Shown piece by piece: positions 25,702 to 37,045 of a DNA stretch of 64,000 nt (positions are counted from its first letter, which is position 1; each line of letters opens with the position of its first letter). Origin of the DNA: Pseudomonas paralcaligenes (GTDB lineage: Bacteria; Pseudomonadota; Gammaproteobacteria; Pseudomonadales; Pseudomonadaceae); contig NZ_BPFX01000003.1 in NCBI RefSeq assembly GCF_019655855.1, positions 496,001-560,000 on the forward strand, given 5' to 3'. The notes beneath the pieces were generated by a model, which was given only the letters and a program-made list of their open reading frames with translations, did no database searches and was not told where the DNA came from. The position numbers and the translations under genes are program-made.

Positions 25702-27283
25702 GGCGCTGGTAGACGCCCTTGCCGAGATCCTTGCCCAGCTCCACGCCCCACTGGTCGAAGGCGTTGATGCCCCAGATCACGCTCTGCACGAACACCTTGT
25801 GCTCGTACATCGCCACCAGCGCGCCCAGGCGGCGGGGGCTGATGCGCTCCAGCACCAGGGTGTTGCTCGGGCGGTTGCCCGGGATCACCTTGTGCGCGGC
25901 CAGGCGCTGCACCTCGTCCTCGCCCAGGCCCTTGGCGCGCAGCTCGGCCTCGGCCTCGGCGCGGCTCTTGCCGAGCATCAGCGCCTGGCTCTGCGACAGG
26001 CAGTTGGCGTAGAGCCACTGGTGGTGGTCGGCCACCGGGTTGTAGCTGACCACCGGCACGATGAAATCCGCCGGGATCAGCGGGGTGCCCTGGTGCAGCA
26101 GCTGGTGGTAGGCGTGCTGGCCGTTGCAGCCGACGCCGCCCCAGATCACCGGGCCGGTCTCGGTGCTCACCGGGCTACCGTCCTGGCGCACGCTCTTGCC
26201 GTTGGACTCCATGTCCAGCTGCTGCAGGTGCTTGGTGATGTTCCGCAGGTAGTGGTCGTAGGGCAGGATGGCGTGGCTCTGAGCGCCCCAGAAGTTGCCG
26301 TACCAGACGCCGAGCAGGGCCAACAGCACCGGCATGTTCTTCTCGAACGGGGTGCTGCGGAAGTGCGTGTCCATGCTGTAGGCGCCGGACAGCAGCTCCT
26401 TGAAGTTGGACATGCCGATGGCCAGGGCGATGGGCAGGCCGATGGCCGACCATAGCGAGTAGCGCCCGCCGACCCAGTCCCACATGGGGAAGATGTTCTT
26501 CTCGCGGATGCCGAAGTCGATGGCCGCGTCCCGGTTGCTGGTGACGGCGATGAAGTGCCGGTACAGCTTCTCCTCGGTACCGCCGCGGGCCAGGTACCAG
26601 GAACGCGCGGCCTGGGCGTTCTTCAGGGTTTCCAGGGTGCCGAAGGACTTCGACGAGACGATGAACAGGGTGGTTTCGGCGTTGAGCTTGGCGGACAGTT
26701 CGTGGAATTCGCTGCCGTCGATGTTGGCCAGGTAGTGGCAGCGCACGCCGTGCTGGGTGAACGGCAGCAGCGCCTCGGACACCAGCTGCGGACCGAGGAA
26801 CGAGCCGCCGATGCCGATGTTGACCACGTCGGTGATGGTCTTCTCGCTGTAGCCGCGCCACAGGTTGCTGTGGATGCGGCTGACGATGTCGGTCATCTGG
26901 TTGAGCACGCGGTGCACGTCCGGCATCACGTTGACGCCGTCGACCTTGACGCAGTCGCCGATCGGCCGGCGCAGGGCGGTGTGCAGGGCGGGGCGGCCCT
27001 CGGAGGCGTTGACCCGCTCGCCATTGAACAGCGCCTCGATGGCCTCCTGCAGGCCGGCTTCCCGGGCCAGGTCGACCAGCAGGCCCAGGGTCTCCTCGCT
27101 GAGCAGGTTCTTCGAGTAATCGAGGAAGATGCCGCTGGTGCTCATGGAGAAGCGCTCGAAGCGTTTCGGGTCGGCCGCGAAGGCCTCGCGCATGCTGAAG
27201 TCCTGCATGGCCTGGCGATGCTGGCGCAGGGCCTGCCAGGCCGGCAGGGTGGTGACGTCGAGCGGGTGCTGGTAATACGCCAT
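25619..27283 (-). CDS. pgi: Glucose-6-phosphate isomerase
   Basis: Pgi interconverts glucose-6-phosphate and fructose-6-phosphate. The 554-residue protein has the SIS-type signatures [44 protein letters not shown] and the catalytic [14 protein letters not shown]. The ATG at 27283 ([17 protein letters not shown]) fits homologues. It converges on and overlaps the AraC regulator gene by 83 bases with no terminator between them. Upstream, panD ends at a terminator, so pgi has its own promoter in the 27284-27390 gap. Confidence 0.97.
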   Translation of the reverse strand: MAYYQHPLDVTTLPAWQALRQHRQAMQDFSMREAFAADPKRFERFSMSTSGIFLDYSKNLLSEETLGLLVDLAREAGLQEAIEALFNGERVNASEGRPALHTALRRPIGDCVKVDGVNVMPDVHRVLNQMTDIVSRIHSNLWRGYSEKTITDVVNIGIGGSFLGPQLVSEALLPFTQHGVRCHYLANIDGSEFHELSAKLNAETTLFIVSSKSFGTLETLKNAQAARSWYLARGGTEEKLYRHFIAVTSNRDAAIDFGIREKNIFPMWDWVGGRYSLWSAIGLPIALAIGMSNFKELLSGAYSMDTHFRSTPFEKNMPVLLALLGVWYGNFWGAQSHAILPYDHYLRNITKHLQQLDMESNGKSVRQDGSPVSTETGPVIWGGVGCNGQHAYHQLLHQGTPLIPADFIVPVVSYNPVADHHQWLYANCLSQSQALMLGKSRAEAEAELRAKGLGEDEVQRLAAHKVIPGNRPSNTLVLERISPRRLGALVAMYEHKVFVQSVIWGINAFDQWGVELGKDLGKGVYQRLTGWDQPPAEDPSTQGLIDFFRGRHRG

Positions 27284-27390
27284 GGGTGGCAATTTCCTTT
27301 GTGTGCGGCGTTCCGGTATCTGGAGGTTCAGGGCCCTGGGTGGTGCGCGCCTGTCGTTGCGCGCCTCGGCGCGCGGGCGCGGCGCACCAA

Positions 27391-27418
27391 CAAAAAGCCC
27401 GGAAGGGTTCCGGGCTTG
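27391..27418 (-). terminator. Terminator after panD
   Basis: On the minus strand, AAGCCCGGA and TCCGGGCTT enclose a short loop followed by TTTG. It closes the panB-panC-panD transcript. Confidence 0.88.
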
Positions 27419-27441
27419 GAGTGTAGCGGTCGCCGACTCGT

Positions 27442-27822
27442 TCAGGCGACCTGCACGGGGATGGCGTTGCTGGTGTGGCTCAGCTCGCCGTCGGCGCCCA
27501 TGTAGAGGACGCGGGGCTGGAAGTTGGCCAGTTCGGCCTCGCTGTAGTGGGCGTAGGCGCAGATGATGACGCGGTGGCCGACCCCGGCCTTGTGCGCGGC
27601 GGCGCCGTTGACCGAGATGATCTTCGAGCCTTCCTCGCCGCGGATGGCGTAGGTGGTGAAGCGCTCGCCGTTGTCCACGTTGTAGATCTGGATCTGCTCG
27701 TACTCGCGGATGCCGGACAGGTCCAGCCATTCGCCGTCGATGGCGCAGGAGCCTTCGTAGTCGAGCACCGCGTGGGTGACGATGGCGCGGTGCAGCTTGG
27801 CCTTGAGCATGATGGCGTGCAT
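27442..27822 (-). CDS. panD: Aspartate 1-decarboxylase proenzyme
   Basis: PanD makes beta-alanine from aspartate for pantothenate synthesis. The 126-residue proenzyme shows the self-cleavage site Gly24-Ser25 ([11 protein letters not shown]), which produces the pyruvoyl cofactor, plus [18 protein letters not shown] and the family C-terminus. It lies 80 bases after panC in the panB-panC-panD order. Confidence 0.98.
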   Translation of the reverse strand: MHAIMLKAKLHRAIVTHAVLDYEGSCAIDGEWLDLSGIREYEQIQIYNVDNGERFTTYAIRGEEGSKIISVNGAAAHKAGVGHRVIICAYAHYSEAELANFQPRVLYMGADGELSHTSNAIPVQVA

Positions 27823-27902
27823 GACTACTTCCCCCTCGGAATACTGCGGCGGCAGAGTGTGCCCGAACCCCCGCGGGGGTTCAAGGCCAGGCGATATGCG
27901 GG

Positions 27903-28751
27903 TTACAGCTCGAAGGCCAGGTTGTCGATCAGGCGCGTGGTGCCAAGGAAAGCGGCGGCCAGGATGACCAGCCGGGTGTCTTCGTCATGGGCCGGACGCA
28001 GGCCGACGGACTCGCGGATTTCCAGGTAGTCGGGGCGCAGGCCGGCGCTCAGCAGGCTGCCCTTGCCGCTCTCCACCAGCTGGGCGAAATTGCGCTCGCC
28101 GCCGCGGATGGCCTCGGCCAATTGGCGCAAGGTGCGGTGCAGGGCGGGCGCCTGGGCGCGCTGCTCGGCGCTCAGGTAGCCGTTGCGCGACGACAGGGCC
28201 AGGCCGTCCTCGGCGCGCACCGTCGGTTCGCCGATGATCTGGACCGGCATGTTCAGGTCGCGCACCAGGGTGCGGATCACGGCCAGCTGCTGGAAATCCT
28301 TCTCGCCGAACACGGCGATATCCGGCTGGACCATGTTGAACAGCTTGGTCACGACGGTGGCGACGCCCTCGAAGTGGCCCGGCCGGCTGGCGCCGCACAG
28401 GCCCTCGGAGACGCCGGGCACGCTGACCCGGGTCTGGCCTTCCTGGCCGTAGGGGTACATCTCGTCCACCTCGGGGTGGAACAGCAGGTGGCAGCCGGCG
28501 GCGACCAGTTTCTCCTGGTCGGCGACCAGGGTGCGCGGGTACCTGGCCAGGTCCTCGCTGGGGCCGAACTGCAGCGGGTTGACGAAGATGCTGGCGACCA
28601 CGAAGTCGGCGCGCTGGCCGGCTTTCTCCACCAGGGCGACGTGGCCCTCGTGCAGGTTGCCCATGGTCGGCACGAAGGCGACGCGCTTGCCGTCGCCGCG
28701 CGCCCGCGCCACGGCGGCGCGCAGTTCCACAACGGTCTTGACGGTGTTCAT
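27903..28751 (-). CDS. panC: Pantoate--beta-alanine ligase
   Basis: PanC joins pantoate and beta-alanine with ATP to form pantothenate. The 282-residue protein has the HIGH-like motif [35 protein letters not shown], and [17 protein letters not shown]. Its start overlaps the panB stop by four bases (ATGA), so the two are translationally coupled. Confidence 0.98.
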   Translation of the reverse strand: MNTVKTVVELRAAVARARGDGKRVAFVPTMGNLHEGHVALVEKAGQRADFVVASIFVNPLQFGPSEDLARYPRTLVADQEKLVAAGCHLLFHPEVDEMYPYGQEGQTRVSVPGVSEGLCGASRPGHFEGVATVVTKLFNMVQPDIAVFGEKDFQQLAVIRTLVRDLNMPVQIIGEPTVRAEDGLALSSRNGYLSAEQRAQAPALHRTLRQLAEAIRGGERNFAQLVESGKGSLLSAGLRPDYLEIRESVGLRPAHDEDTRLVILAAAFLGTTRLIDNLAFEL

Positions 28752-29548
28752 GCTGAGAATCCGTGCTCCGCGGCGGGGAAGCTGACGTCCTTCACCGCGC
28801 GCACGTAGGCGGAGAAGGCCGCCTGGATGCTCGGCTGGCCTTCCATGAAGTTCTTCACGAACTTGGGCGCGCGGCCGCTCAGGGACAGGCCGAGCATGTC
28901 GTGCATCACCAGTACCTGGCCGTCGGTGGCGGAGCCCGCGCCGATGCCGATGACCGGAATCTTCACCGCCTGGGTGATCTCGGCGGCCAGCTCGCTGGGC
29001 ACGCATTCGAGCAGCAGCATGGCGGCGCCGGCCTGTTCCAGCGCCATGGCATCGGCGCGCAGCTGGCGGGCGGCGGCTTCGCCACGGCCCTGCACCTTGT
29101 AGCCGCCGAACACATTGACCGCCTGCGGGGTGAGACCCAGGTGGACGCACACCGGCACGCCGCGCTCGGCCAGCTGGCGGATCGGCTCGGCCAGCCAGCT
29201 GGCGCCTTCCAGCTTGATCATGTGGGCGCCGGCCTGCATCAGCGCGGCGCTGCTGGCGAAGGTCTGTTCCAGGGTGGCGTAGGCCATGAAGGGCAGGTCG
29301 GCGAGGATCAGCGCGCCCTGGTTGCCGCGCTTGACCGACGCGGTGTGGTAGGCCATGTCGCTCAGGGACACCGGCAGCGTGCTGTCGTGGCCCTGCAGGA
29401 CCATGCCCAGGGAGTCGCCCACCAGCAGCACCTCCACGCCGGCCTCGCAGGCCGCCCGCGCCAGGGTGGCGTCATAGGCGGTCAGCATCGCGATCTTCTC
29501 GCCCTTCTGCTTCAGACCCAGCAGGGTGCTCACGGTTGTATCAGGCAT
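28748..29548 (-). CDS. panB: 3-methyl-2-oxobutanoate hydroxymethyltransferase
   Basis: PanB transfers a hydroxymethyl group from methylene-tetrahydrofolate to ketoisovalerate. The 266-residue protein shows [19 protein letters not shown], the metal-binding [20 protein letters not shown], the catalytic-Glu region [10 protein letters not shown], and [23 protein letters not shown] 29548 is chosen from [20 protein letters not shown]; upstream in-frame codons to 29626 are not conserved-looking. It is the first gene of panBCD. The 203-base gap to folK (29549-29751) shows nothing beyond a probable promoter. Confidence 0.97.
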   Translation of the reverse strand: MPDTTVSTLLGLKQKGEKIAMLTAYDATLARAACEAGVEVLLVGDSLGMVLQGHDSTLPVSLSDMAYHTASVKRGNQGALILADLPFMAYATLEQTFASSAALMQAGAHMIKLEGASWLAEPIRQLAERGVPVCVHLGLTPQAVNVFGGYKVQGRGEAAARQLRADAMALEQAGAAMLLLECVPSELAAEITQAVKIPVIGIGAGSATDGQVLVMHDMLGLSLSGRAPKFVKNFMEGQPSIQAAFSAYVRAVKDVSFPAAEHGFSA

Positions 29549-29751
29549 CAAGGCTTCCTCATCAGCGGGCCGGACTACGGCGCTCGTGTCGCCTTCTCGG
29601 CCTTCTAGGGGCGGTGTTGTATGCACCGCCTCGGGGCAACGGGACGCCTATAGTCCCGATGGGGGGGCGTGAAGTCAATCGCAGGTGTTACCGCGCTGTT
29701 ACGGCGTTACCCGCTGCGCTCGGCCCCGCGTGGGTGGCGGCGCGCCCAGGG

Positions 29752-30249
29752 TTACAGGGCGCGCTCGGCGAGGCGTTCCAGGCCCGCGTAGGGGCAGGCG
29801 GTGAGCAGCGCCGACAGGGTGCGGCCGTCGGGCAGCTGGAGGTCGGCGGGGGCGATCTCGGCCAGCGGGTAGAGGACGAAGGCGCGCGCGTGCATGTGGT
29901 AGTGGGGCACGGTCAGGCGTTCCTCGGCGAGCAGGCGCTCGCCAAACAGCAGGATGTCCAGGTCCAGCGTGCGTGGCCCCCAGCGCTCGGCCTTGCGCAC
30001 GCGGCCCTGCTCTCGCTCGATGTGCTGCAGGGAGTCGAGCAGCTCCAGCGGCGCCAGTTCGGTGTCCAGCGCGGCCACGGCATTGGCGTAGCGTGGTTGG
30101 TCCGGCGGGCCGAGCGGGTCGCTGGCATAGAAGGAGGAGACGGCGGCCAGCTGGCTGCACGGCAGTTCGGCGATGGCCGCCAGGGCGTCGCGCAGTTGCC
30201 GGAGCGGCTCGGCCAGGTTGCTGCCGAGGCCGAGGTAGACCCGTTCCAT
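29752..30249 (-). CDS. folK: 2-amino-4-hydroxy-6-hydroxymethyldihydropteridine diphosphokinase
   Basis: FolK pyrophosphorylates the pterin in folate synthesis. The 165-residue protein begins MERVYLGLGSNLAEPLRQLR and carries the family signatures FYASDPLGPPDQPRYANAVA, RKAERWGPRTLDLDILLFGE and VPHYHMHARAFVLYPLAEIA. The ATG overlaps the pcnB stop (TGATGG), so folK is coupled to pcnB, a common Pseudomonas arrangement. A frame extending to 30714 runs through pcnB and is not used. Confidence 0.97.
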   Translation of the reverse strand: MERVYLGLGSNLAEPLRQLRDALAAIAELPCSQLAAVSSFYASDPLGPPDQPRYANAVAALDTELAPLELLDSLQHIEREQGRVRKAERWGPRTLDLDILLFGERLLAEERLTVPHYHMHARAFVLYPLAEIAPADLQLPDGRTLSALLTACPYAGLERLAERAL

Positions 30250-31670
30250 CACTCGCCGGCCGGACCGTCGCTGCGTGGGCCGCGACGGCGGTTGCGCCCG
30301 CCGCGGCGACGCTTGCGCGCGGCCGGCGCGGCACTGCCTTCGCCGGCGTCTTCCTGGCGATTGCCGAGGGCGCGGATCATGGCACGACGTTCGCTGTCGG
30401 TGGCGTCCTGGTAGTCGGTCCACCAGTCGCCGAGGCCGCCGGTCTGCTCGCCGGCGTCTTCGCGCAGCAGGAGGAAGTCGTAGCCGGCGCGGAAGCGCGG
30501 GTTCTCCAGCAGCAGGTCGGCGCGCTTGCCCTGGCGGCGCGGCAGGCGCTCCTGCATGTCCCAAATCTCGCGGATCGGGATGGTGAAGCGCTTGGGCACG
30601 GCGATGCGCCGGCACTGTTCGAGGATCAGCTCGTGGGCCGCCTCCTGCATGGCGGGGATCGGCGGCATGCCGCGATCCTGCAGTTGCAGGGCGCGCGCCG
30701 GCAGCGCCGGCCACAGCAGGGCGGCGAACAGGAAGGCGGGGGTCACCGGCTTGCCGACGGCGATGCGCTCGTCGGTGTTGGCCAGGGCCTGGCGGATCAG
30801 CCGGCCGGCGTATTCCGGGTTGCGTTCCAGGGCTTTGGCGCTGGCCGGGAACAGCGGGGCGAACAGGTCGTAGTCCAGCAGCAGCTCGAACGTCCTTTCC
30901 GCACGGCCGGCGAGGAACAGCTTGAGCACTTCCTCGAACAGGCGCGCGGCGGGAATGTCGCGCAGCATGGGCGCCAGGCGGCGGATCGGCGCGGCGCTGT
31001 GCTTCTCGATCTCGAAGTCGAGCTTGGCGGCGAAGCGCACGGCGCGGAGCATGCGCACCGGGTCTTCCAGGTAGCGCTGCTCGGGATCGCCGATCAGGCG
31101 GATCAGGCGGTTGCGGATGTCGTGCACGCCGTGGGCGTAGTCCAGCACGCGCTCGCCGGTGACGTCGAAGTACAGCGCGTTGATGGTGAAGTCGCGGCGC
31201 TGGGCGTCGCTCTCCTGGCTGCCGTAGACGTTGTCGCGCAGGATGCGGCCGCTCTCGTTGCGCGCGGACAGGTGGCTGTCCTCTTCGTCGTCGCCCTGCG
31301 GGTGGTTGCTGCGGAAGGTGGCGACCTCGATGATCTCGCGGCCGAAGTGGACGTGGGCCAGCTTGAAGCGGCGGCCGATCACCCTGGCATTGCGGAACTC
31401 GGCGCGGACCTGCTCGGGCGTGGCGCTGGTGGCGACGTCGAAGTCCTTCGGCTGCACGCCGATCAGCAGGTCGCGCACGCAGCCGCCGACCAGGTAGGCC
31501 TGGTAGCCGGACTTCTGCAGGCGGTCGACCACGCTCACCGCGTTGCGGCTGAACTGGCCGCGCTGCAGCGAATGCTGGCGCGGGCCGAGGATCTCCGGCG
31601 TGCTGCGGGGACGGGGTTGGCGCTTCAGCGCGAGGGGCGAGCGAAGGGACTTGAACAGCTTTTTCAGCAT
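30249..31670 (-). CDS. pcnB: Poly(A) polymerase I
   Basis: PcnB adds A tails to RNA 3' ends, marking them for decay. The 473-residue protein has the nucleotidyltransferase core YLVGGCVRDLLIGVQPKDFDVAT with the DxD metal ligands, RRDFTINALYFD, and RYLEDPVRMLRAVRFAAKLDF. It ends in a strongly basic tail (ARKRRRGGRNRRRGPR), as is usual. ATG 31670 (MLKKLFKSLRS) is preferred over a GTG at 31679. It lies directly downstream of the crcZ sRNA on the same strand, and because the crcZ terminator is weak, some pcnB transcription may come from read-through. Confidence 0.96.
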   Translation of the reverse strand: MLKKLFKSLRSPLALKRQPRPRSTPEILGPRQHSLQRGQFSRNAVSVVDRLQKSGYQAYLVGGCVRDLLIGVQPKDFDVATSATPEQVRAEFRNARVIGRRFKLAHVHFGREIIEVATFRSNHPQGDDEEDSHLSARNESGRILRDNVYGSQESDAQRRDFTINALYFDVTGERVLDYAHGVHDIRNRLIRLIGDPEQRYLEDPVRMLRAVRFAAKLDFEIEKHSAAPIRRLAPMLRDIPAARLFEEVLKLFLAGRAERTFELLLDYDLFAPLFPASAKALERNPEYAGRLIRQALANTDERIAVGKPVTPAFLFAALLWPALPARALQLQDRGMPPIPAMQEAAHELILEQCRRIAVPKRFTIPIREIWDMQERLPRRQGKRADLLLENPRFRAGYDFLLLREDAGEQTGGLGDWWTDYQDATDSERRAMIRALGNRQEDAGEGSAAPAARKRRRGGRNRRRGPRSDGPAGE

Positions 31671-31798
31671 GGGAGGCACTGTTTGCAGGGATAAGCGGCC
31701 GGAAATGCCGGTAACCGCACGATTGGCGCGGATTCTAGCATCGGGAAGGAGAAGGATGGAAAAGGCAGGCTGGGGATGATGAGAGGGGTGAAGCTACT

Positions 31799-32148
31799 GG
31801 GGGAGCCGAAGCTCCCCCCCAAAATGGTGCGTGCTTTGTTTTTATTGTTATGCCGGGCCTGTTGTTCTTGTTGTAAGCCCGTTTGAGGTATCCCAAGCCG
31901 GGTACCAGGAGCAAACGGATTGCTTTGGATGCTGATGCTGCCATGATCTTTCCGTGATCCAACCAGTGCAGGCGCTGCTTTAGTGCAGTTTTTGTTGTTC
32001 TCAGCCTGGTCGTGGGGCGAACCCCAAAGGCAAATCCTCTCCAAAAGAATCAGTTAGCTGCGCCTCCGCGTTGTTGTTCTTGTTGGGCTGGAGCCGTTCT
32101 GTATTGTTTTTATTGTTGAGGTTTCAAGCGTTGTTATTGTTGTTGTGC
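31799..32148 (-). ncRNA. crcZ: CrcZ sRNA, antagonist of Crc/Hfq catabolite repression
   Basis: CrcZ sequesters the Hfq/Crc complex and so relieves carbon catabolite repression. On the minus strand the RNA begins GCACAACAACAATAACAAC and contains six A-rich Hfq/Crc binding segments of the AANAANAA kind: after the 5' one, CAACAATAAAAACAATAC, AACAAGAACAACAAC, GAACAACAAAAAC, TACAACAAGAACAACAGG and AACAATAAAAACAAAG. It lies between cbrB and pcnB and has a sigma-54 promoter at the expected place. The 3' end is set at the GGGGGAGC/GCTCCCCC hairpin (31798-31820), giving about 350 bases. That hairpin lacks a good U-tract, so the end is approximate. No protein frame here is credible. Confidence 0.93.
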
Positions 32149-32156
32149 CAGAGATA

Positions 32157-32173
32157 AAGCAGATGCCGTGCCA
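32157..32173 (-). promoter_or_regulatory. Sigma-54 promoter of crcZ
   Basis: The minus strand reads TGGCACGGCATCTGCTT, which has the -24/-12 GG-N10-GC pattern and nearly the full consensus TGGCACG-N4-TTGC. The +1 falls at the G of GCACAAC (32148). CbrB, encoded just upstream, is a sigma-54 activator and is the known activator of crcZ. Confidence 0.92.
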
Positions 32174-32231
32174 GTTTTTGTAAATCCTTTATTTTCAATG
32201 ACTTGATGATTTCATGGCCGGGCAGTAGGCC

Positions 32232-32272
32232 GAAAAAAGCCGGGTCATCGTTACCGATGAACCCGGCTTTTG
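32232..32272 (-). terminator. cbrB terminator
   Basis: The minus strand has AAAAGCCGGGTTCATCG, a short loop, CGATGACCCGGCTTTTTT. This long hairpin with a T6 tract lies 61 bases after the cbrB stop and separates cbrB from the crcZ promoter. Confidence 0.9.
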
Positions 32273-32332
32273 TTACGCGATGTTGATGTGGGGTAACAGC
32301 TGCGGAACCAATCGCGTGGGGTTCTGTCGCGT

Positions 32333-33754
<1,422 letters not shown>

Positions 33755-33824
33755 TGTGTTCTCTCGACGGTCTCCGGATCGGCGAGGCCCGTGGTACGGG
33801 CGCGCGACGATCACAGGTCACTAC

Positions 33825-36779
33825 TCAGGTCGCTACGGACGTCGCTTCGACATAGCGCGGCAGGGTAACGCGGAATCGGGTTCCGCGCTGGCGCTCGGGG
33901 TCGGCCGGGCTGTCTATGATGATCTGTCCATAATGCTCTTCCACGATCGAATAGACCAGCGCGAGGCCCAAACCGGTGCCCTTGCCCGGGTCCTTGGTGG
34001 TGAAGAAGGGTTCGAACAGGCGGTCCATGATCGCCTGCGGAATGCCCGTGCCCTCGTCCTCGACGATCAGCTCGACGCTCTGTTCGCTGGCCTCGCTGCA
34101 GACCCGGATCGCGCCGCCCGCCGGCGAGGCGTCGCGGGCGTTGGACAGCAGGTTGATCAGCACCTGGGCGAGGCGCTGCGGGTCGCCCTTGGCCAGGTGG
34201 TCGGGGTCGCACAGGTTGAAGAACTGCACCTCGGTGCCGTGGCGGTTCAGCGACAGCAGGCCGATGGCGTCCTGGGCCACCTCGGCCAGGCTCACCGGGT
34301 ACTCGGCGTGCTGCTGGGCGCCGGCGTGGGCGAAGTTCATCAGTGACTGGACGATGCGCGAGATGCGCTTGGTCTGGTCGAGGATCTGGGTGCTCAGCTC
34401 GGCTACCTCGTCGTCGTCCTCGCGCTCCTCGCGCAGGTTCTGCGCCAGGCAGGCGATGCCGGTGACCGGGTTGCCGATCTCGTGGGCCACGCCGGCGGCC
34501 AGGCGGCCGATGCTGGCCAGGCGTTCGGAGTGCACCAGTTGGTCCTCCAGCACGCGGGTCTCGGTGACGTCCTCGACCAGCAGCACCAGGCCGCTGTTGC
34601 CCGGTGCCAGCGGCTCGTCGATGGCCGCCTTGTGCAGGTTGAGCCAGCGCACCTCGCCGTCGAGCGCCAGGTGCTGCTTGTGCTGGTGTTCCTCGTCCTG
34701 CTCGATGAAGCCCTGCAGCATGCCGCGCCAGGGTTCCTCCAGGCTGAGCAGGCGCGAGCCGACCACGCGCTGGGCGGCGATGCCGGTGAGTTCTTCCATG
34801 GCCCGGTTCCACATCAGCACTTCCTGGTCCTTGGCCAGGGAGCACACGCCCATGGGCAGCTCCTGCAGGGTCTGGCGGTGGAAGCGGCGCAGGGCGTCCA
34901 GCTCGGCGGCCAGGCCGGTGAGGCGCGACTGGTAGTCCTCCAGGCGGGTTTCGATGAAGTGGATGTCCTCGCTGACGTAGGCCTCGCTGCCGGACTTGTA
35001 GGGCAGGAAGGTTTCCACCATGTCCTGCGCCACGCTCGGCCCCATCAGGCCCGAGAGGTTGGCCTCGACCCGGTCGCGCAGGCGGCGCAGGGCGTAGGGG
35101 CGGCGCTCGTCGAAGGGCAGGTGCAGGTCGCGCAGGGCGCGCTCCACTTCCTTCTGCGCGGTCACCGCGCCGAGCGGCTTGGCCAGTTCGGCGGCGAATT
35201 CCTGCGGCGAGCCGGCCAGCAGTTCGCGTCGTTGCGGGCGACGCACGTTGTCCACGGTGCAGGCCTCGGCGGCGCTTTTTTCCTCGTCGCTGCCCTCGGT
35301 GAACAGCGAGACCAGGGTGAACACCAGCACGTTGGCCGCCAGCGAGCCGACGGCGGCGAGGTGCCAGCTGTTCTCGTCGAGCACGTAGACCACGTCGACG
35401 AACGGCAGGTGCAGCCCCTGCAGGTTGCTCACCAGCGGGATCAGCATGCTCACCGCCCACACGCCGATGCCGGCCAGCAGGCCGGCGATGAAGCCGCGGT
35501 GGTTGGCGGTCGGCCAGTACAGCACCGACAGGGCGCCGGGGAGGAACTGCAGGGTGGCGACGAAGGCGACGATGCCCAGGTTGGCCAGGTCCTGCTCGGC
35601 GCCGAGCAGCAGGTAGAAGCCGTAGGCGGCGGCGATGATGGCGATGATCAGGCCGCGCCGGGTCCACTTCAGCCAGCGGTAGATGTTGCCCTCGGCCGGC
35701 GGCTGGTACAGCGGCAGCACCAGGTGGTTGAGCGCCATGCCGGACAGCGCCAGGGTGCTGACGATGATCAGTCCGCTGGAGGCCGACAGGCCGCCGACGT
35801 AGGCCAGCAGCGCCAGGCTGCGGTCGCCCACGGCCAGGCCCAGGCCCAGGGTGAAGTACTCGGGGTTGGTGGTGGCGCCGATCTTCAGGCTGGCCCAGAG
35901 GATCAGTGGCACCGACAGGCTCATCAGCAGCAGGAGCAGCGGCAGGCCCCAGCTGGCGCTGACGATGGCGCGGGGGTTGAGGTTCTCGGTGAAGGTCATG
36001 TGGTACATGTGCGGCATGACGATGGCCGAGGCGAAGAACACCAGCAGCAGGGTGCGCCAGGGGCCTTCCTGCAGCGGCGTGTGCAGGTCGTTCAGGGCGG
36101 ACTGGTTCTGCATCAGCCACTGCTCCAGCTCGCCCGGGCCGCCGAACACGCCGTACAGCGCGTAGAGGCCGATGCCGCCCAGCGCGCCGAGCTTGATCAC
36201 CGATTCGAAGGCGATGGCGAAGACCAGGCCTTCATGTTTTTCCCTGGTGGCGATATGGCGTGCGCCGAAGAGGATGGTGAACAGGGTGATCAGGGCGCAG
36301 AAGCCGAGGGCGAAACGGTCCTGCAGCGGTTCCCGGGTAAGGATGCCGATGGAGTCGGCCACCGCCTGGATCTGCAGCGCCAGCAGCGGCAGCAGGCCGA
36401 CCAGCATGAACAGCGTGGTCAGTACCCCGGCCCAGGTGCTGCGGAAGCGGAAGGCGAACAGGTCGGCCAGCGACGACAGCTGGTAGGTGCGGGTGATGCG
36501 CAGGATCGGGTAGAGCAGCACCGGCGCCAGGAGGAAGGCGCCGGTGACACCCAGGTAGCTGGCGAGGAAGCCGAAGCCGTACTGGTAGGCCAGCCCGACC
36601 GTGCCGTAGAAGGCCCAGGCGCTGGCGTAGACGCCGAGCGACAGGGTGTAGACCAGCGGGTGGCGGATCACCTGGCGCGGGATCAGGCCCTTCTCGCTGA
36701 TCCAGGCCACCCCGAACAGCAGCAGCAGGTAGCCGGCGCTGATCAGGATCAGCTGGCTGAGTTCAAAGCTCGTCGGCAT
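33825..36779 (-). CDS. cbrA: Hybrid transporter-sensor histidine kinase CbrA
   Basis: CbrA is the 984-residue sensor of the CbrAB system. The first ~500 residues form a sodium/solute symporter-like domain with about thirteen membrane helices; CbrA homologues can transport histidine. A linker and PAS-type region follow (TLQELPMGVCSLAKDQEVLMWNR). The kinase core has the H-box VAHEIGNPVTGIACLA at about residue 766, an N-box LINLLSNARDASPAGG and the glycine-rich G-boxes DEGTGIPQ and GKGTGLGLALVYSIVEEHYG. Its start lies inside the 3' end of the small gene cbrX, with a 17-base overlap. Confidence 0.97.
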   Translation of the reverse strand: MPTSFELSQLILISAGYLLLLFGVAWISEKGLIPRQVIRHPLVYTLSLGVYASAWAFYGTVGLAYQYGFGFLASYLGVTGAFLLAPVLLYPILRITRTYQLSSLADLFAFRFRSTWAGVLTTLFMLVGLLPLLALQIQAVADSIGILTREPLQDRFALGFCALITLFTILFGARHIATREKHEGLVFAIAFESVIKLGALGGIGLYALYGVFGGPGELEQWLMQNQSALNDLHTPLQEGPWRTLLLVFFASAIVMPHMYHMTFTENLNPRAIVSASWGLPLLLLLMSLSVPLILWASLKIGATTNPEYFTLGLGLAVGDRSLALLAYVGGLSASSGLIIVSTLALSGMALNHLVLPLYQPPAEGNIYRWLKWTRRGLIIAIIAAAYGFYLLLGAEQDLANLGIVAFVATLQFLPGALSVLYWPTANHRGFIAGLLAGIGVWAVSMLIPLVSNLQGLHLPFVDVVYVLDENSWHLAAVGSLAANVLVFTLVSLFTEGSDEEKSAAEACTVDNVRRPQRRELLAGSPQEFAAELAKPLGAVTAQKEVERALRDLHLPFDERRPYALRRLRDRVEANLSGLMGPSVAQDMVETFLPYKSGSEAYVSEDIHFIETRLEDYQSRLTGLAAELDALRRFHRQTLQELPMGVCSLAKDQEVLMWNRAMEELTGIAAQRVVGSRLLSLEEPWRGMLQGFIEQDEEHQHKQHLALDGEVRWLNLHKAAIDEPLAPGNSGLVLLVEDVTETRVLEDQLVHSERLASIGRLAAGVAHEIGNPVTGIACLAQNLREEREDDDEVAELSTQILDQTKRISRIVQSLMNFAHAGAQQHAEYPVSLAEVAQDAIGLLSLNRHGTEVQFFNLCDPDHLAKGDPQRLAQVLINLLSNARDASPAGGAIRVCSEASEQSVELIVEDEGTGIPQAIMDRLFEPFFTTKDPGKGTGLGLALVYSIVEEHYGQIIIDSPADPERQRGTRFRVTLPRYVEATSVAT

Positions 36780-36939
36780 CGCGCTGGCTCTGCAGGATGA
36801 GGGTGACGACGATGAGGATCAGCCATAGCAGGTAGGGGCGGTACCAGGCGCCATTGGCGTCGATCCACCAGTCCATGATGGCGGGGGAGAACAGGTAGAT
36901 CCCCACCACCAGGATCAGGACCAATCGGTAGATGTACAT
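36763..36939 (-). CDS. cbrX: Small membrane protein CbrX overlapping cbrA
   Basis: The 58-residue protein begins MYIYRLVLILVVGIYLFSPA and has two hydrophobic stretches (about residues 4-20 and 33-50), so it is a small inner-membrane protein. Its end overlaps the cbrA start by 17 bases. In Pseudomonas putida an upstream overlapping frame called cbrX is needed for efficient cbrA translation, and the layout here is the same. I assign the name from position. ATG 36939 is the first sensible start; the longer frame upstream has no family likeness and overlaps a REP element. Confidence 0.82.
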   Translation of the reverse strand: MYIYRLVLILVVGIYLFSPAIMDWWIDANGAWYRPYLLWLILIVVTLILQSQRDADEL

Positions 36940-37045
36940 GCGGCATCTCGTCTGAGGATGGGGCCGATGGTAAAGGAAGCGGCGGACGGCAACTACCGGC
37001 AGGCGCATGGCCTGTGGGTGCCGTCTGGCCAGACCCTGCTCTATG

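Noticed and set aside
31798..31820. GGGGGAGC/GCTCCCCC hairpin as a strong intrinsic terminator of crcZ.
   Set aside because: No U-tract follows on the minus strand, so I use it only as an approximate 3' end and do not list it as a separate terminator.
31664..32044. Possible small proteins within the region between cbrB and pcnB.
   Set aside because: The region is the CrcZ RNA with its repeated AAC/AAT triplets, which give apparent Asn-rich frames. No ribosome site or conserved protein is seen.
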